This document shows, piece after piece, positions 5,567 to 12,490 of a stretch of DNA of 12,490 nt (position 1 is the stretch's first letter; each line of letters opens with the position of its first letter). The DNA lies in the NCBI GenBank assembly GCA_964398215.1, contig CAYNNP010000199.1:1-12490 (forward strand), given 5' to 3'. The notes beneath the pieces were generated by a model. The model saw only the letters and a program-made list of their open reading frames with translations. It was not told where the DNA came from and searched no databases. This DNA comes from CAYNNP01 sp964398215. GTDB taxonomy: Bacteria > Planctomycetota > Planctomycetia > Pirellulales > Pirellulaceae. Position numbers and translations under genes: made by a program.

Positions 5567-8500
5567 CTAGTTCTATTTTTCGCCTCGCACTGTTAGCCCT
5601 CGCTGCGTTGCCATTGTCGATTGCTTTGGTCGATAACGCAGTTGGCCAAGAAGTGCAGTTGCCGATCAAAGTAACTGAAATCAAACGTGACAAGCCTGTT
5701 GATTTTGCCACTGAGATTTTTCCGATGATCAAGCAAAATTGCATCGCATGTCATCACGCAAAAGAAGCCGAGGGCGGTTTGAATTTGGAAACGCACGCAC
5801 TGATGCTAAAGGGAGGCGACAGCGGTCCGGCAGTCAAAGCCAAGGACATTGCCGCCAGCCTGCTATTGACGCGTGCGACTGGCCAGGAAGACATCATGCC
5901 GCCAGAAGGCAACGAAGTTGGAGCAAAAAATCTTACGCCCGAGCAACTTGGTTTGATCAAACTCTGGATCGACCAGGGTGCCATCCCAAGCAAGGTGACC
6001 GACGAAGAACCGATCGCATGGCAGCGAATCCCCGAGTCCATCCGAACGATCTATGCGCTGGACGTTTCTCCCGACAACAGATTTGTTGCCTGTGGACGTG
6101 CGAATCGTGTCTCCATCTACGACTTGCAAACCGCAACGGAAGTCGCCAGCCTGCGAGACCCAGCGATCGAATCGACATCGGGAAAAAACGCCGCCGATGT
6201 CGATATGATTCAGTCCATCGCTTTCTCGCCAGATGGCACGACGATCGCAACCGGCGGATTTCGCACGGTCAGGATTTGGAAAAAGAGTATCGACAATAAA
6301 GCTACTCCCAAGTCTTTCAAGAATGCGGCTGGTGTGGTTGAAACCAACGCTGCGCGAAATCAAGCCGCTTTTGTCAACGCGATCGGTGACATCGAAGTCT
6401 GGGACTTGGCCAAGGAAACTCGACTGCAGGTTTTAAAAGGCCATTCAGAACCCGTCGTTGCGCTCGCCTGGGCCAGCGCGGCGGATCGTCTGTTTAGCTG
6501 TGATCAAGGAGGAAAGATTGTCGCTTGGCAACCGTCCAGCGGTACGCAGATCGGTTCGTTCGACAATCCGCTGCCGCTGACCGACATGGCGGTTTCCCAA
6601 GATGGAAAGGTGATCGTGGCACTCAGTAATTCTCGCAAGGTCAGCTGCGTTACAGTAACCAAGTCTGCTGCGAAAGACGCATCGCCCGAAAGCAACGCGG
6701 TGAAAATGGAACTCAAACCGCTAGCGACGTTGGATCAGATTGCTGACGCGAATGCAGTCACGATCATCAACAAGCCGGCCGTTACGATCGTCGTCGGAAC
6801 GGATGCCAACGGTGCGCGATTGATTAACGCCACCGATGGAAAGCTGATTCGCGGGATGAAGCACCCGGGCGGAGTCACGTCGGCTGTCGTCGGTCCCGGC
6901 GAAAGCACGATTTTGACCGGCGGCAAGGACGGTGCGGCCAAGCTATGGAACGTTGCTGATGGCAAACTCGTCCGAACCTTTCAAGGCAAAACGGGCACGA
7001 TGCTGAAATCCGCGATGGCCCAACGTGATTTGAAACGACAAAAGGGAACGATCGCGCGACTGGAGGCGAAGACAAAGACGCTTGAAACCGCTCTGACAAA
7101 AGAAGCCGAGGCTGTAAAGAAGGTCAAGGAGACGCGTGACAAGGCTGCCGCAAAGGTCACCGAAGACGAAAAGAAGCGTGTTGAAGCGACTGCGAAAGTC
7201 ACCGCGACTGAAAACGGAATCAAAAAGGCAACGGCGGACGGCAAGACGGCGGAAAAATTGATCGCTGATTCAAAGCAACTGATCACTGCGAATGATGCAG
7301 ATAAAAAGAAGCTGGCGGAACAACTCCAGGCGGCGAAGGCCGAGCGTGGCCGTGTCGCCGCAAAGCTGGCCGAAGCAGACAAGAAGCTGAAAGCCCTACA
7401 AGCTCAGGTTGCAGGTTTGGATGGGAAGCTTTCTGCCGCCAAGAAACAAATGACAACCAGTGCCAAGACGCAGGCGGATACCAAGGCGAAGCTTGTTGCC
7501 TTGAACAAGCAGTTGGAGGCCGAGAAAAAAGCGGCCGAGACAGCGACAACCAACAAAACGAAAGCAGATCAGGATTTAGTAAAACGAGAACAAGCCTTGG
7601 CTGCGGCTCAACAAGCTCTTGAGCGTGCAACTGCGGCGATCCCAAAGCACAAGAGCGTGGTTCAATCCGCGAAACGTCGCAATGATCTATTGAATCAACA
7701 GTCAGCAACGCTGGCTATCGCTCAATCGCATACAGACAATATCGTCATTGGTGCCGCACTGAGTGTCGACGGAAAAACGCTGGCAACAGCGCATCAGGGT
7801 GGCGACATTCGCACTTACGATTTTGCGACAGGGTTGCCCAAAAACAGCTTCAAGTCGGATGTCGATAACGGAGACGTGACGATCTTGATCGACGGCACGA
7901 TTTGCAAATTCGCGAAGAGTTCATCAATCGAAACTTGGTCACCGAAATTCACATGGAAGCTAGAAAAGACGATCGGTTCGCCCACAATCAGAACGATTAG
8001 CGATCGGGCGACGGCCCTGGAGTTCCGGCGAGACGGAAAATCGCTTGCCGTTGGCAGCGGCCCACCCAGCCGGTTCGGCGATGTAAAAGTGTTCGCGGTT
8101 TCCAGCGGACAGCTGGTTCGAGATTTCGGCGAAGTCCATAGCGATACCGTCTTGGGACTGAATTTTTCGCCCGGTGGAACAAAACTCGCATCTTCGGCTG
8201 CGGACAAAACGGTTCGATTGTTGGATGTGAATACAGGAAAAGCCATTCGTTCACTCGAAGGCCACTCGCACCATGTGCTGTCAGTTGCCTGGCAAGACGA
8301 TGAGCAGACGGTGGCTTCAGCTGGCGCCGATCAGAGCATCAAGGTTTGGAACATTGAAACTGGTGGCCAACGACGCACGATTTCAGGATTTGGCAAAGAG
8401 ATCACAGCGATCGCATTTGTAAAAGAGACGTCTCAGGTTGCAACGGCTTGCGCAGACGGAAACGTCAGGTTGCATGAAACGAAAAACGGCAAAAGCATTC

Positions 8501-8640
8501 GTACCTTCAGCGCCTCCGGCGACTTTCTGTACTCATTAGCTGTCACCAGCGACGGAAAGAAATTGATCGCCGGCGGACAAAACGGGATCTTGCGCGTCTG
8601 GGATTTCAGCAACGCAAAACTGTTGCACGAAATTAAATAG
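5563..8640 (+). CDS. Planctomycete cytochrome c (PSCyt1) with two WD40 propellers split by a coiled coil
   Basis: The 1025-residue exported protein has a signal peptide ending near AVGQ (residue 29). Residues about 47-145 are a PSCyt1-type cytochrome c domain (PF07635) with haem motif C60-IA-C63-H64 and a candidate axial Met112 in IMPPEG. WD40-like repeats follow from about 156 to 478, and I count seven, for example SIAFSPDGTTIATGG and TVRIWKK. Residues about 480-707 are a lysine/alanine/glutamate-rich coiled coil, free of proline, aromatics and cysteine from 481 to 693. Seven more WD40 repeats run from 723 to the end (NFSPGGTKLASSAADKTVRL, SIKVWNIETG, ILRVWDFSN). The haem domain suggests electron transfer or redox sensing outside the cytoplasm; the propellers suggest protein binding. 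Cytochrome-WD40 fusions are typical of planctomycetes, but their role is not established. It is last in the operon, with an ATGA overlap and no visible Shine-Dalgarno site. Confidence 0.88.
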   Translation: MTSSIFRLALLALAALPLSIALVDNAVGQEVQLPIKVTEIKRDKPVDFATEIFPMIKQNCIACHHAKEAEGGLNLETHALMLKGGDSGPAVKAKDIAASLLLTRATGQEDIMPPEGNEVGAKNLTPEQLGLIKLWIDQGAIPSKVTDEEPIAWQRIPESIRTIYALDVSPDNRFVACGRANRVSIYDLQTATEVASLRDPAIESTSGKNAADVDMIQSIAFSPDGTTIATGGFRTVRIWKKSIDNKATPKSFKNAAGVVETNAARNQAAFVNAIGDIEVWDLAKETRLQVLKGHSEPVVALAWASAADRLFSCDQGGKIVAWQPSSGTQIGSFDNPLPLTDMAVSQDGKVIVALSNSRKVSCVTVTKSAAKDASPESNAVKMELKPLATLDQIADANAVTIINKPAVTIVVGTDANGARLINATDGKLIRGMKHPGGVTSAVVGPGESTILTGGKDGAAKLWNVADGKLVRTFQGKTGTMLKSAMAQRDLKRQKGTIARLEAKTKTLETALTKEAEAVKKVKETRDKAAAKVTEDEKKRVEATAKVTATENGIKKATADGKTAEKLIADSKQLITANDADKKKLAEQLQAAKAERGRVAAKLAEADKKLKALQAQVAGLDGKLSAAKKQMTTSAKTQADTKAKLVALNKQLEAEKKAAETATTNKTKADQDLVKREQALAAAQQALERATAAIPKHKSVVQSAKRRNDLLNQQSATLAIAQSHTDNIVIGAALSVDGKTLATAHQGGDIRTYDFATGLPKNSFKSDVDNGDVTILIDGTICKFAKSSSIETWSPKFTWKLEKTIGSPTIRTISDRATALEFRRDGKSLAVGSGPPSRFGDVKVFAVSSGQLVRDFGEVHSDTVLGLNFSPGGTKLASSAADKTVRLLDVNTGKAIRSLEGHSHHVLSVAWQDDEQTVASAGADQSIKVWNIETGGQRRTISGFGKEITAIAFVKETSQVATACADGNVRLHETKNGKSIRTFSASGDFLYSLAVTSDGKKLIAGGQNGILRVWDFSNAKLLHEIK

Positions 8641-8920
8641 GCAAGGGGCCAGAGTTAGCGTGCGCGCGAAACTGGCATGGGCTAGTGCTGCGTTTTAACT
8701 AACTGGTGTCGCCTTTCGTAGCGTTTTTGATCTTTACGGCGTGAAACTAAGTCCGAAGGACTTCAACAACAAAGCCCCGCTGTGCGACCGCAGGCTTTGT
8801 TGTTGAAGGTTTGCTGGATGCGGCCTACAATTTTCTTCGTAGTGAAACTCTACTGTGCAGTTCGCGTATAGAATAGAAAGGCAAATCAAAGCTTGAACTC
8901 CTGCGGCAACAAAGCACGTT
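8641..8920. other. Gap after the operon with repeat remnants
   Basis: The gap is 280 bases. At 8650-8706 an imperfect dyad (CCAGAGTTAG against CTAACTGG) encloses a GCGTGCGCGCG stretch, but no T-run makes it a clear terminator. The REP-like pair at 8749-8807 follows. GCGGCCTACAA (8819-8829) resembles the outer end of element B and may be a remnant. TATAGAAT (8867-8874) could be a -10 box for the next gene, though no matching -35 is seen. Confidence 0.5.
8749..8807. repeat. REP-like double hairpin
   Basis: AAGTCC-GAA-GGACTT (8749-8763) is followed by perfect 15-base arms TTCAACAACAAAGCC (8762-8776) and GGCTTTGTTGTTGAA (8793-8807) around a 16-base loop. The two stems share two bases, so they may be alternatives. 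The GAA-looped first stem and the CTGTGCGACCGCAGG core resemble the cluster at 4-129. It might help to end operon transcription, but lacks a T-run. Confidence 0.65.
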
Positions 8921-10447
8921 ATGGATTACATAATTTGCCGTTGGAAATGGCTGCTGGTCATCGGATTGGCTCCGCTAATATTGTGGGGACTACTTCGCAC
9001 CGGGTTAACGAAGTACGAATTTTCCGAAGTTCAGTTTTCAGTCGTCGGTGATACATTGGCGCTAATCACCTTCGACAACGATAACACAAAACGCTTTTAT
9101 CACATTCAAATCGTAAGACCGACTGAGCAGAAAACACTCGTCGTCAATTGCGTCTTGCCAACCTGGCCTCCAGCCGAGCTGGTTCTCTCGCCCAACGGGC
9201 GGTACTTTGCATACGCGGCAAACAAACAAATTCATGTACTTGATTTGCTGGAAGACAAAACATGGGCTTGGCCACTTCCTGAGCGATTTTCCGGTGGTGT
9301 GCGATTCTCCGAAGTGGAAAACACCGTAACGTTCCTTTCGGAAACGAACGATGCAATGCCCAAACCGCTGTTTGTCTCGGTTGACTTTACAAATGGCGAA
9401 ACCATCGAACTCGTTGGATCTAAACGACGCGGCGGATATGCGTGGTCTCAAGCCAGCCAATTCGACCCGGTCAAACTGAAGTCGGTGTCTTGCTATATCC
9501 AATCTGACTTTCATGTTGTTGCCAAAGATCCGAACACCAATCGGACACTCTACGTGACTGACTACCATCCGAATCGATACCGATTGCTATTTGTCACGGC
9601 GGCTCTATTGGCCGCGATGGCATGGTGGTTATTGTGGGTTCACCTGGGTGTTGGCAAAGCAAAGTCGACTGTGCCGTGGATTCAAGTTTGTGTGCTTCAC
9701 GCAATCGCCGTACTCCCATTTGCTGCTCGAATTCTGGATTCACGTGAATCACAAATCGTGATGATTGATAGCAGCGTGCAATTGATTGTCGCGGTTTCTT
9801 GCAGCATCCTCGTTTACGCGGTCTCATGGATAACAACGAACCCCAGAGCCCCAGCGAAACTAACAATGGCATTGTTGGTACTTGCAGTCTTCGCAATCAA
9901 TCACAAGCTGTTGCATCCCTGGCTAACAACACATCGACTTGCCGCTCGGATGTTGATCGGATCCACCTTGCTTTCAGCGATCATTTTTGTAATCGGTGAG
10001 ATCCGGTTTTTTGAATTTCGGCATCGTGACACCAGACAAGAAACGACCGAACGAAAGCGAACACGCAGATCGAAACATGGACCGTCGATTTTCATTCGTG
10101 ATATTCTTGCCTGGACAATCTTGTTCGCGATCCTATTCGTTTCGCTGCGTAGTACTCCTCTTCGGCTACCGATGTTCCGTGGCGAATCACAGGTGGACGT
10201 TCTGTTGGTTGCGATCGCATGCTGCGTCAGTTCTATCCGATTTCTTTGGGTACCAATCAGCAAATTGACCAGCATCACTCTAGCCGTTACATCCCTCATG
10301 GTAGCTGCTTGCATTACCAGTTTAGTGTTGCCACCGGCGTTCGAAGTCCCAGCTGTGATCAGCATCACCGGAATTGCGCTCGCGATACTTTCTGGCCACG
10401 CGTTTTACGTGGCGGGATACAGCTATCAACGCAAGACGATTACGTAG
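8921..10447 (+). CDS. Polytopic membrane protein of unknown function with beta-rich outer domain
   Basis: The product is 508 residues and I do not recognise the family. One membrane segment lies at about 9-27 (WLLVIGLAPLILWGLL), then some 190 residues rich in beta strands. One stretch there, ELVLSPNGRYFAYAANKQIHVLDL, reads like a WD40/TolB-type propeller blade. About nine further segments follow at roughly 222-243, 251-271, 286-306, 314-331, 343-362, 393-411, 425-444, 452-473 and 478-500. The strongly basic loop RHRDTRQETTERKRTRRSKH (about 366-385) falls on the cytoplasmic side if the N-terminus is inside, which agrees with the positive-inside rule and places the beta domain outside. No catalytic motif is seen. 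The start is the only ATG near the beginning; no clear Shine-Dalgarno site precedes it. It is separated from the operon by 280 bases and may be independent. Confidence 0.72.
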   Translation: MDYIICRWKWLLVIGLAPLILWGLLRTGLTKYEFSEVQFSVVGDTLALITFDNDNTKRFYHIQIVRPTEQKTLVVNCVLPTWPPAELVLSPNGRYFAYAANKQIHVLDLLEDKTWAWPLPERFSGGVRFSEVENTVTFLSETNDAMPKPLFVSVDFTNGETIELVGSKRRGGYAWSQASQFDPVKLKSVSCYIQSDFHVVAKDPNTNRTLYVTDYHPNRYRLLFVTAALLAAMAWWLLWVHLGVGKAKSTVPWIQVCVLHAIAVLPFAARILDSRESQIVMIDSSVQLIVAVSCSILVYAVSWITTNPRAPAKLTMALLVLAVFAINHKLLHPWLTTHRLAARMLIGSTLLSAIIFVIGEIRFFEFRHRDTRQETTERKRTRRSKHGPSIFIRDILAWTILFAILFVSLRSTPLRLPMFRGESQVDVLLVAIACCVSSIRFLWVPISKLTSITLAVTSLMVAACITSLVLPPAFEVPAVISITGIALAILSGHAFYVAGYSYQRKTIT

Positions 10448-10453
10448 GGCCAG

Positions 10454-10479
10454 TTCCTATTTAGAGTTGAGCATAGGAA
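10454..10479. terminator. Weak hairpin between convergent genes
   Basis: TTCCTAT (10454-10460) pairs with ATAGGAA (10473-10479) around a 12-base loop, seven bases after the stop of the membrane protein gene. No T-run follows on either strand. The position between two convergent genes suits a shared terminator, but the stem is weak. The rest of 10448-10615 shows nothing further. Confidence 0.22.
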
Positions 10480-10615
10480 GATTCAACCAAGCCGCAGTCG
10501 TAGCGAATGCAACCCTCCGCATCATGTCGTTGTGGGCATCGACACGAACCATAGATTCGTCGGTCAACCAGAGTGGCAACGACACTGATCGTTTTTGGCT
10601 CATGCAATGACAAAC

Positions 10616-12490
10616 TCATTTCTCTCTTGCGTGAATTGGTATCGGAAGTCTCCATGTTGTAGAAGTCAGCCCTTCCTTTGTGCGCGATTCCGCTCGAAAG
10701 TGTTTGATGCTCGCAAGTAGTTTTATGAGTGCTTTTCCTTGTTGAAGGTCCTCGTCGCTGATCTCTTGCTCATTGTTCATTGACTGCTGCGATACTTTGG
10801 CGATTCGCAGAAAACTCAACTCAGCGATCCAGCGAAGGACGCCGGGCTCCGATGGCCAGTCGACTTTCTTGCGTTGGATCAGCTCTTTGGAACTATCCTT
10901 ATTCGTACTGAACACCAGGACTTCGTCTGAAAGTCGCAACGAGATTCCATCCGTCACTTCGTCATCGATCTCCGGATCTCCGGCGATCTCGTACACAGTG
11001 GACTCGCCTTGCTCTGTTGATTTCATGCTGGGAATGAGGTTGGCATCCGATGGTTCTCCCGCCAAATCCAAATAGCCCTTCACAACACCGTTAAGCCACC
11101 TGCGAAATGCGCGTCCGGAAACAACGATACCTTCGCGGTCCGAAACGCGTGTCAAAATCGACAGTACGAATGGGTTTTCTTCTTCGGATTTCGGAAGTGG
11201 ATCAACCACAGATAAGACAATTGAATTGCCGCCGTTATGAAGCGATGGCAGGAATTGCTCATTGACAATTTTTCGAAGCTGTTTTCCCATCTCGGCGAGT
11301 CTTTTTTGGTGCTCCTTCATCTCCTCTGGTGCAAGCGGAAATGAGTCTTCAAAGGAAGCTTGCATCAATACAATGTCGGTCATACTATCGTTCAATGCGA
11401 AGCCGAGATCCGAGACCAGCAGTAAACGTTCCGCGATCGTCGTGCTTTGAAAACTGTACTGAAAGATCGCGGCGTCACTGGTAAACTGATGTGCATCCAA
11501 GCCGTCCTTCGGCAACAATGGATCGACGTTGCGAACAATGCTGCGACCTGAGATTCCATCGTCGTCTGCAAAGACCGCCATTGACCAACCAGCCGGTTTT
11601 GGACGCGGGATTGCGTCCCATCGTTCCCCAATGGCTTTGATTCGGTTACCTGCCTTCTCGATTCCGCTGGTGATCATCGCTTTTACCATTACAGCGGCTT
11701 CGTCATCTCCGCCCGAAGTCGTAATCATTCCGGAATTAGCGATCGCGAATTCACCCAGCCAAGTCAGTGCTCCCGGTGCCTTCAGTTCTAGCGACGACGA
11801 AACGAAATCATCAGAAACATAGGCGGTTGCAATCACGGATTCAGACTGGTTTTTCAGCAGTGTTTTAAAGGCGTCGGTGTCGCGCAGCGCTGGAGCCTTC
11901 GTTTCTTCTGTCGTTACCAAACGTTCGATCGTGGCACGACTTTCCCCAAGACAGAAAGTTAGTCGCGATGCGGTAACGCCCACGGCAACGATCAGTTCCC
12001 GATCGTTGAAAACACGTTTCAGTTTTTCGATCGCGCCTGTTTCCTCCACATTTTGTTGTTGCCAATTCAGGGCAAGTAGGCCGGACTCCCACGGTCGCAA
12101 ACTGAATACCAGCATTTGTTGTTCGCCCATCGATTTCTTGCCACGGTACACCACCCATTCTGGTAGTGGGTTGGCCTGCAGATAGCTGTGAAGTTCATTC
12201 AACGCGCGCGTCGCTGGTTTTGGATCATCGAGTTCAAAGGCCAAGCCGGTAGATGGCACGCGAATCTTTGCAACCATTTCGTCCGGAAGAGACATGAAGA
12301 ATTCGAGCGGTTCATAGTCGTCACCAAGAGCCTTTTTTGCGGCGTCAGCTTTCTCCGAGATCTTTTTGATCGTTTTGAAAGTCGTCACCCAATCGAAATC
12401 ACCGTAAATGAATGCGTCACTTTGAAGGACTTGTTTAATGACCAGTTCGGCGTCCGATGGTTTTTGGTCCCCGGCATCGATGCCATCGGC
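10616..12490 (-). CDS. Large protein of unknown function, 5' end outside window
   Basis: At least 624 residues are visible, ending at 10616. The frame stays open to the right edge: before the GTG at 12388 there are 34 more codons reading like protein (AELVIKQVLQSDAFIYGDFD just before WVTTFK). The gene is therefore truncated by the window, and 12388 is an internal valine. I do not recognise the family. The visible part is soluble-looking, with alternating charged helices and strands, no membrane segment, no haem motif and no catalytic signature. The last 20 residues (FRAESRTKEGLTSTTWRLPI) resemble the closing strands of large exported planctomycete proteins sometimes labelled DUF3352; this is a weak impression only. 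Any signal peptide would lie outside the window. It converges on the membrane protein gene across 168 bases. Confidence 0.75.
   Translation of the reverse strand, partial: ADGIDAGDQKPSDAELVIKQVLQSDAFIYGDFDWVTTFKTIKKISEKADAAKKALGDDYEPLEFFMSLPDEMVAKIRVPSTGLAFELDDPKPATRALNELHSYLQANPLPEWVVYRGKKSMGEQQMLVFSLRPWESGLLALNWQQQNVEETGAIEKLKRVFNDRELIVAVGVTASRLTFCLGESRATIERLVTTEETKAPALRDTDAFKTLLKNQSESVIATAYVSDDFVSSSLELKAPGALTWLGEFAIANSGMITTSGGDDEAAVMVKAMITSGIEKAGNRIKAIGERWDAIPRPKPAGWSMAVFADDDGISGRSIVRNVDPLLPKDGLDAHQFTSDAAIFQYSFQSTTIAERLLLVSDLGFALNDSMTDIVLMQASFEDSFPLAPEEMKEHQKRLAEMGKQLRKIVNEQFLPSLHNGGNSIVLSVVDPLPKSEEENPFVLSILTRVSDREGIVVSGRAFRRWLNGVVKGYLDLAGEPSDANLIPSMKSTEQGESTVYEIAGDPEIDDEVTDGISLRLSDEVLVFSTNKDSSKELIQRKKVDWPSEPGVLRWIAELSFLRIAKVSQQSMNNEQEISDEDLQQGKALIKLLASIKHFRAESRTKEGLTSTTWRLPIPIHAREK

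Noticed and set aside
6981..7708. Minus-strand open frames of 133 and 141 codons inside the cytochrome-WD40 gene
   Set aside because: They lie opposite the lysine/alanine-rich coiled-coil region, whose codon bias leaves the other strand free of stops. The translation is low-complexity serine, alanine and phenylalanine.
10461..10655. Small minus-strand frame of 64 codons after the large minus-strand gene
   Set aside because: It begins inside the 3' end of the larger gene in another frame, has no ribosome site and shows no recognisable features.
1..12490. tRNA, rRNA or riboswitch
   Set aside because: I saw no cloverleaf with a TTCGA-type arm, no rRNA-like core and no recognisable riboswitch motif in the gaps; the structures found are simple palindromes.

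Overview
The window looks like chromosomal DNA of a planctomycete, probably of the Rhodopirellula/Pirellulaceae type. The main evidence is gene content. There is an exported cytochrome of the planctomycete (PSCyt1) type fused to WD40 propellers, an exported SASA-type esterase ending in the planctomycete-style 'GFGEAM' tail, and an exported PPC/Ig-like protein. GC content is moderate and the intergenic gaps are full of palindromic repeats. The species assignment is inference.

Layout. Positions 1-684 hold no convincing gene. They carry small hairpins (4-129), a 60-bp hairpin repeat (A, 185-244), a 133-bp element with terminal inverted repeats (B, 267-399) and a cruciform-type palindrome (432-474). 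A single SIMPL/DUF541 exported protein gene follows (685-1629) and ends in a good rho-independent terminator. The next gap (1630-2126) has second copies of A and B, both in opposite orientation to the first copies, with a perfect 10-bp-arm palindrome between them.

Positions 2127-8640 form a tight three-gene operon: SASA-domain esterase, PPC/Ig-like exported protein, then cytochrome c - WD40 propeller - coiled coil - WD40 propeller. Both junctions are 4-base ATGA overlaps, so translation is probably coupled. All three products have signal peptides, so they probably work together outside the cytoplasm. Deacylation of an acetylated glycan by the esterase, with the other two as structural, binding or redox partners, is a reasonable inference; no substrate can be read from the sequence.

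After a repeat-bearing gap (8641-8920) lies an unrecognised polytopic membrane protein (8921-10447). It has one N-terminal and about nine C-terminal membrane segments around a beta-rich extracytoplasmic domain. Convergent to it, and running off the right edge, is a large minus-strand gene (10616 to beyond 12490) of unknown function. Its apparent GTG start at 12388 is not the true start, because the frame stays open to the window edge.

The most interesting items are the two complete seven-bladed WD40 halves separated by a proline-free coiled coil of over 200 residues on one cytochrome protein, the overlapping secreted-protein operon, and the two repeat families that bracket the SIMPL gene in inverted orientation.
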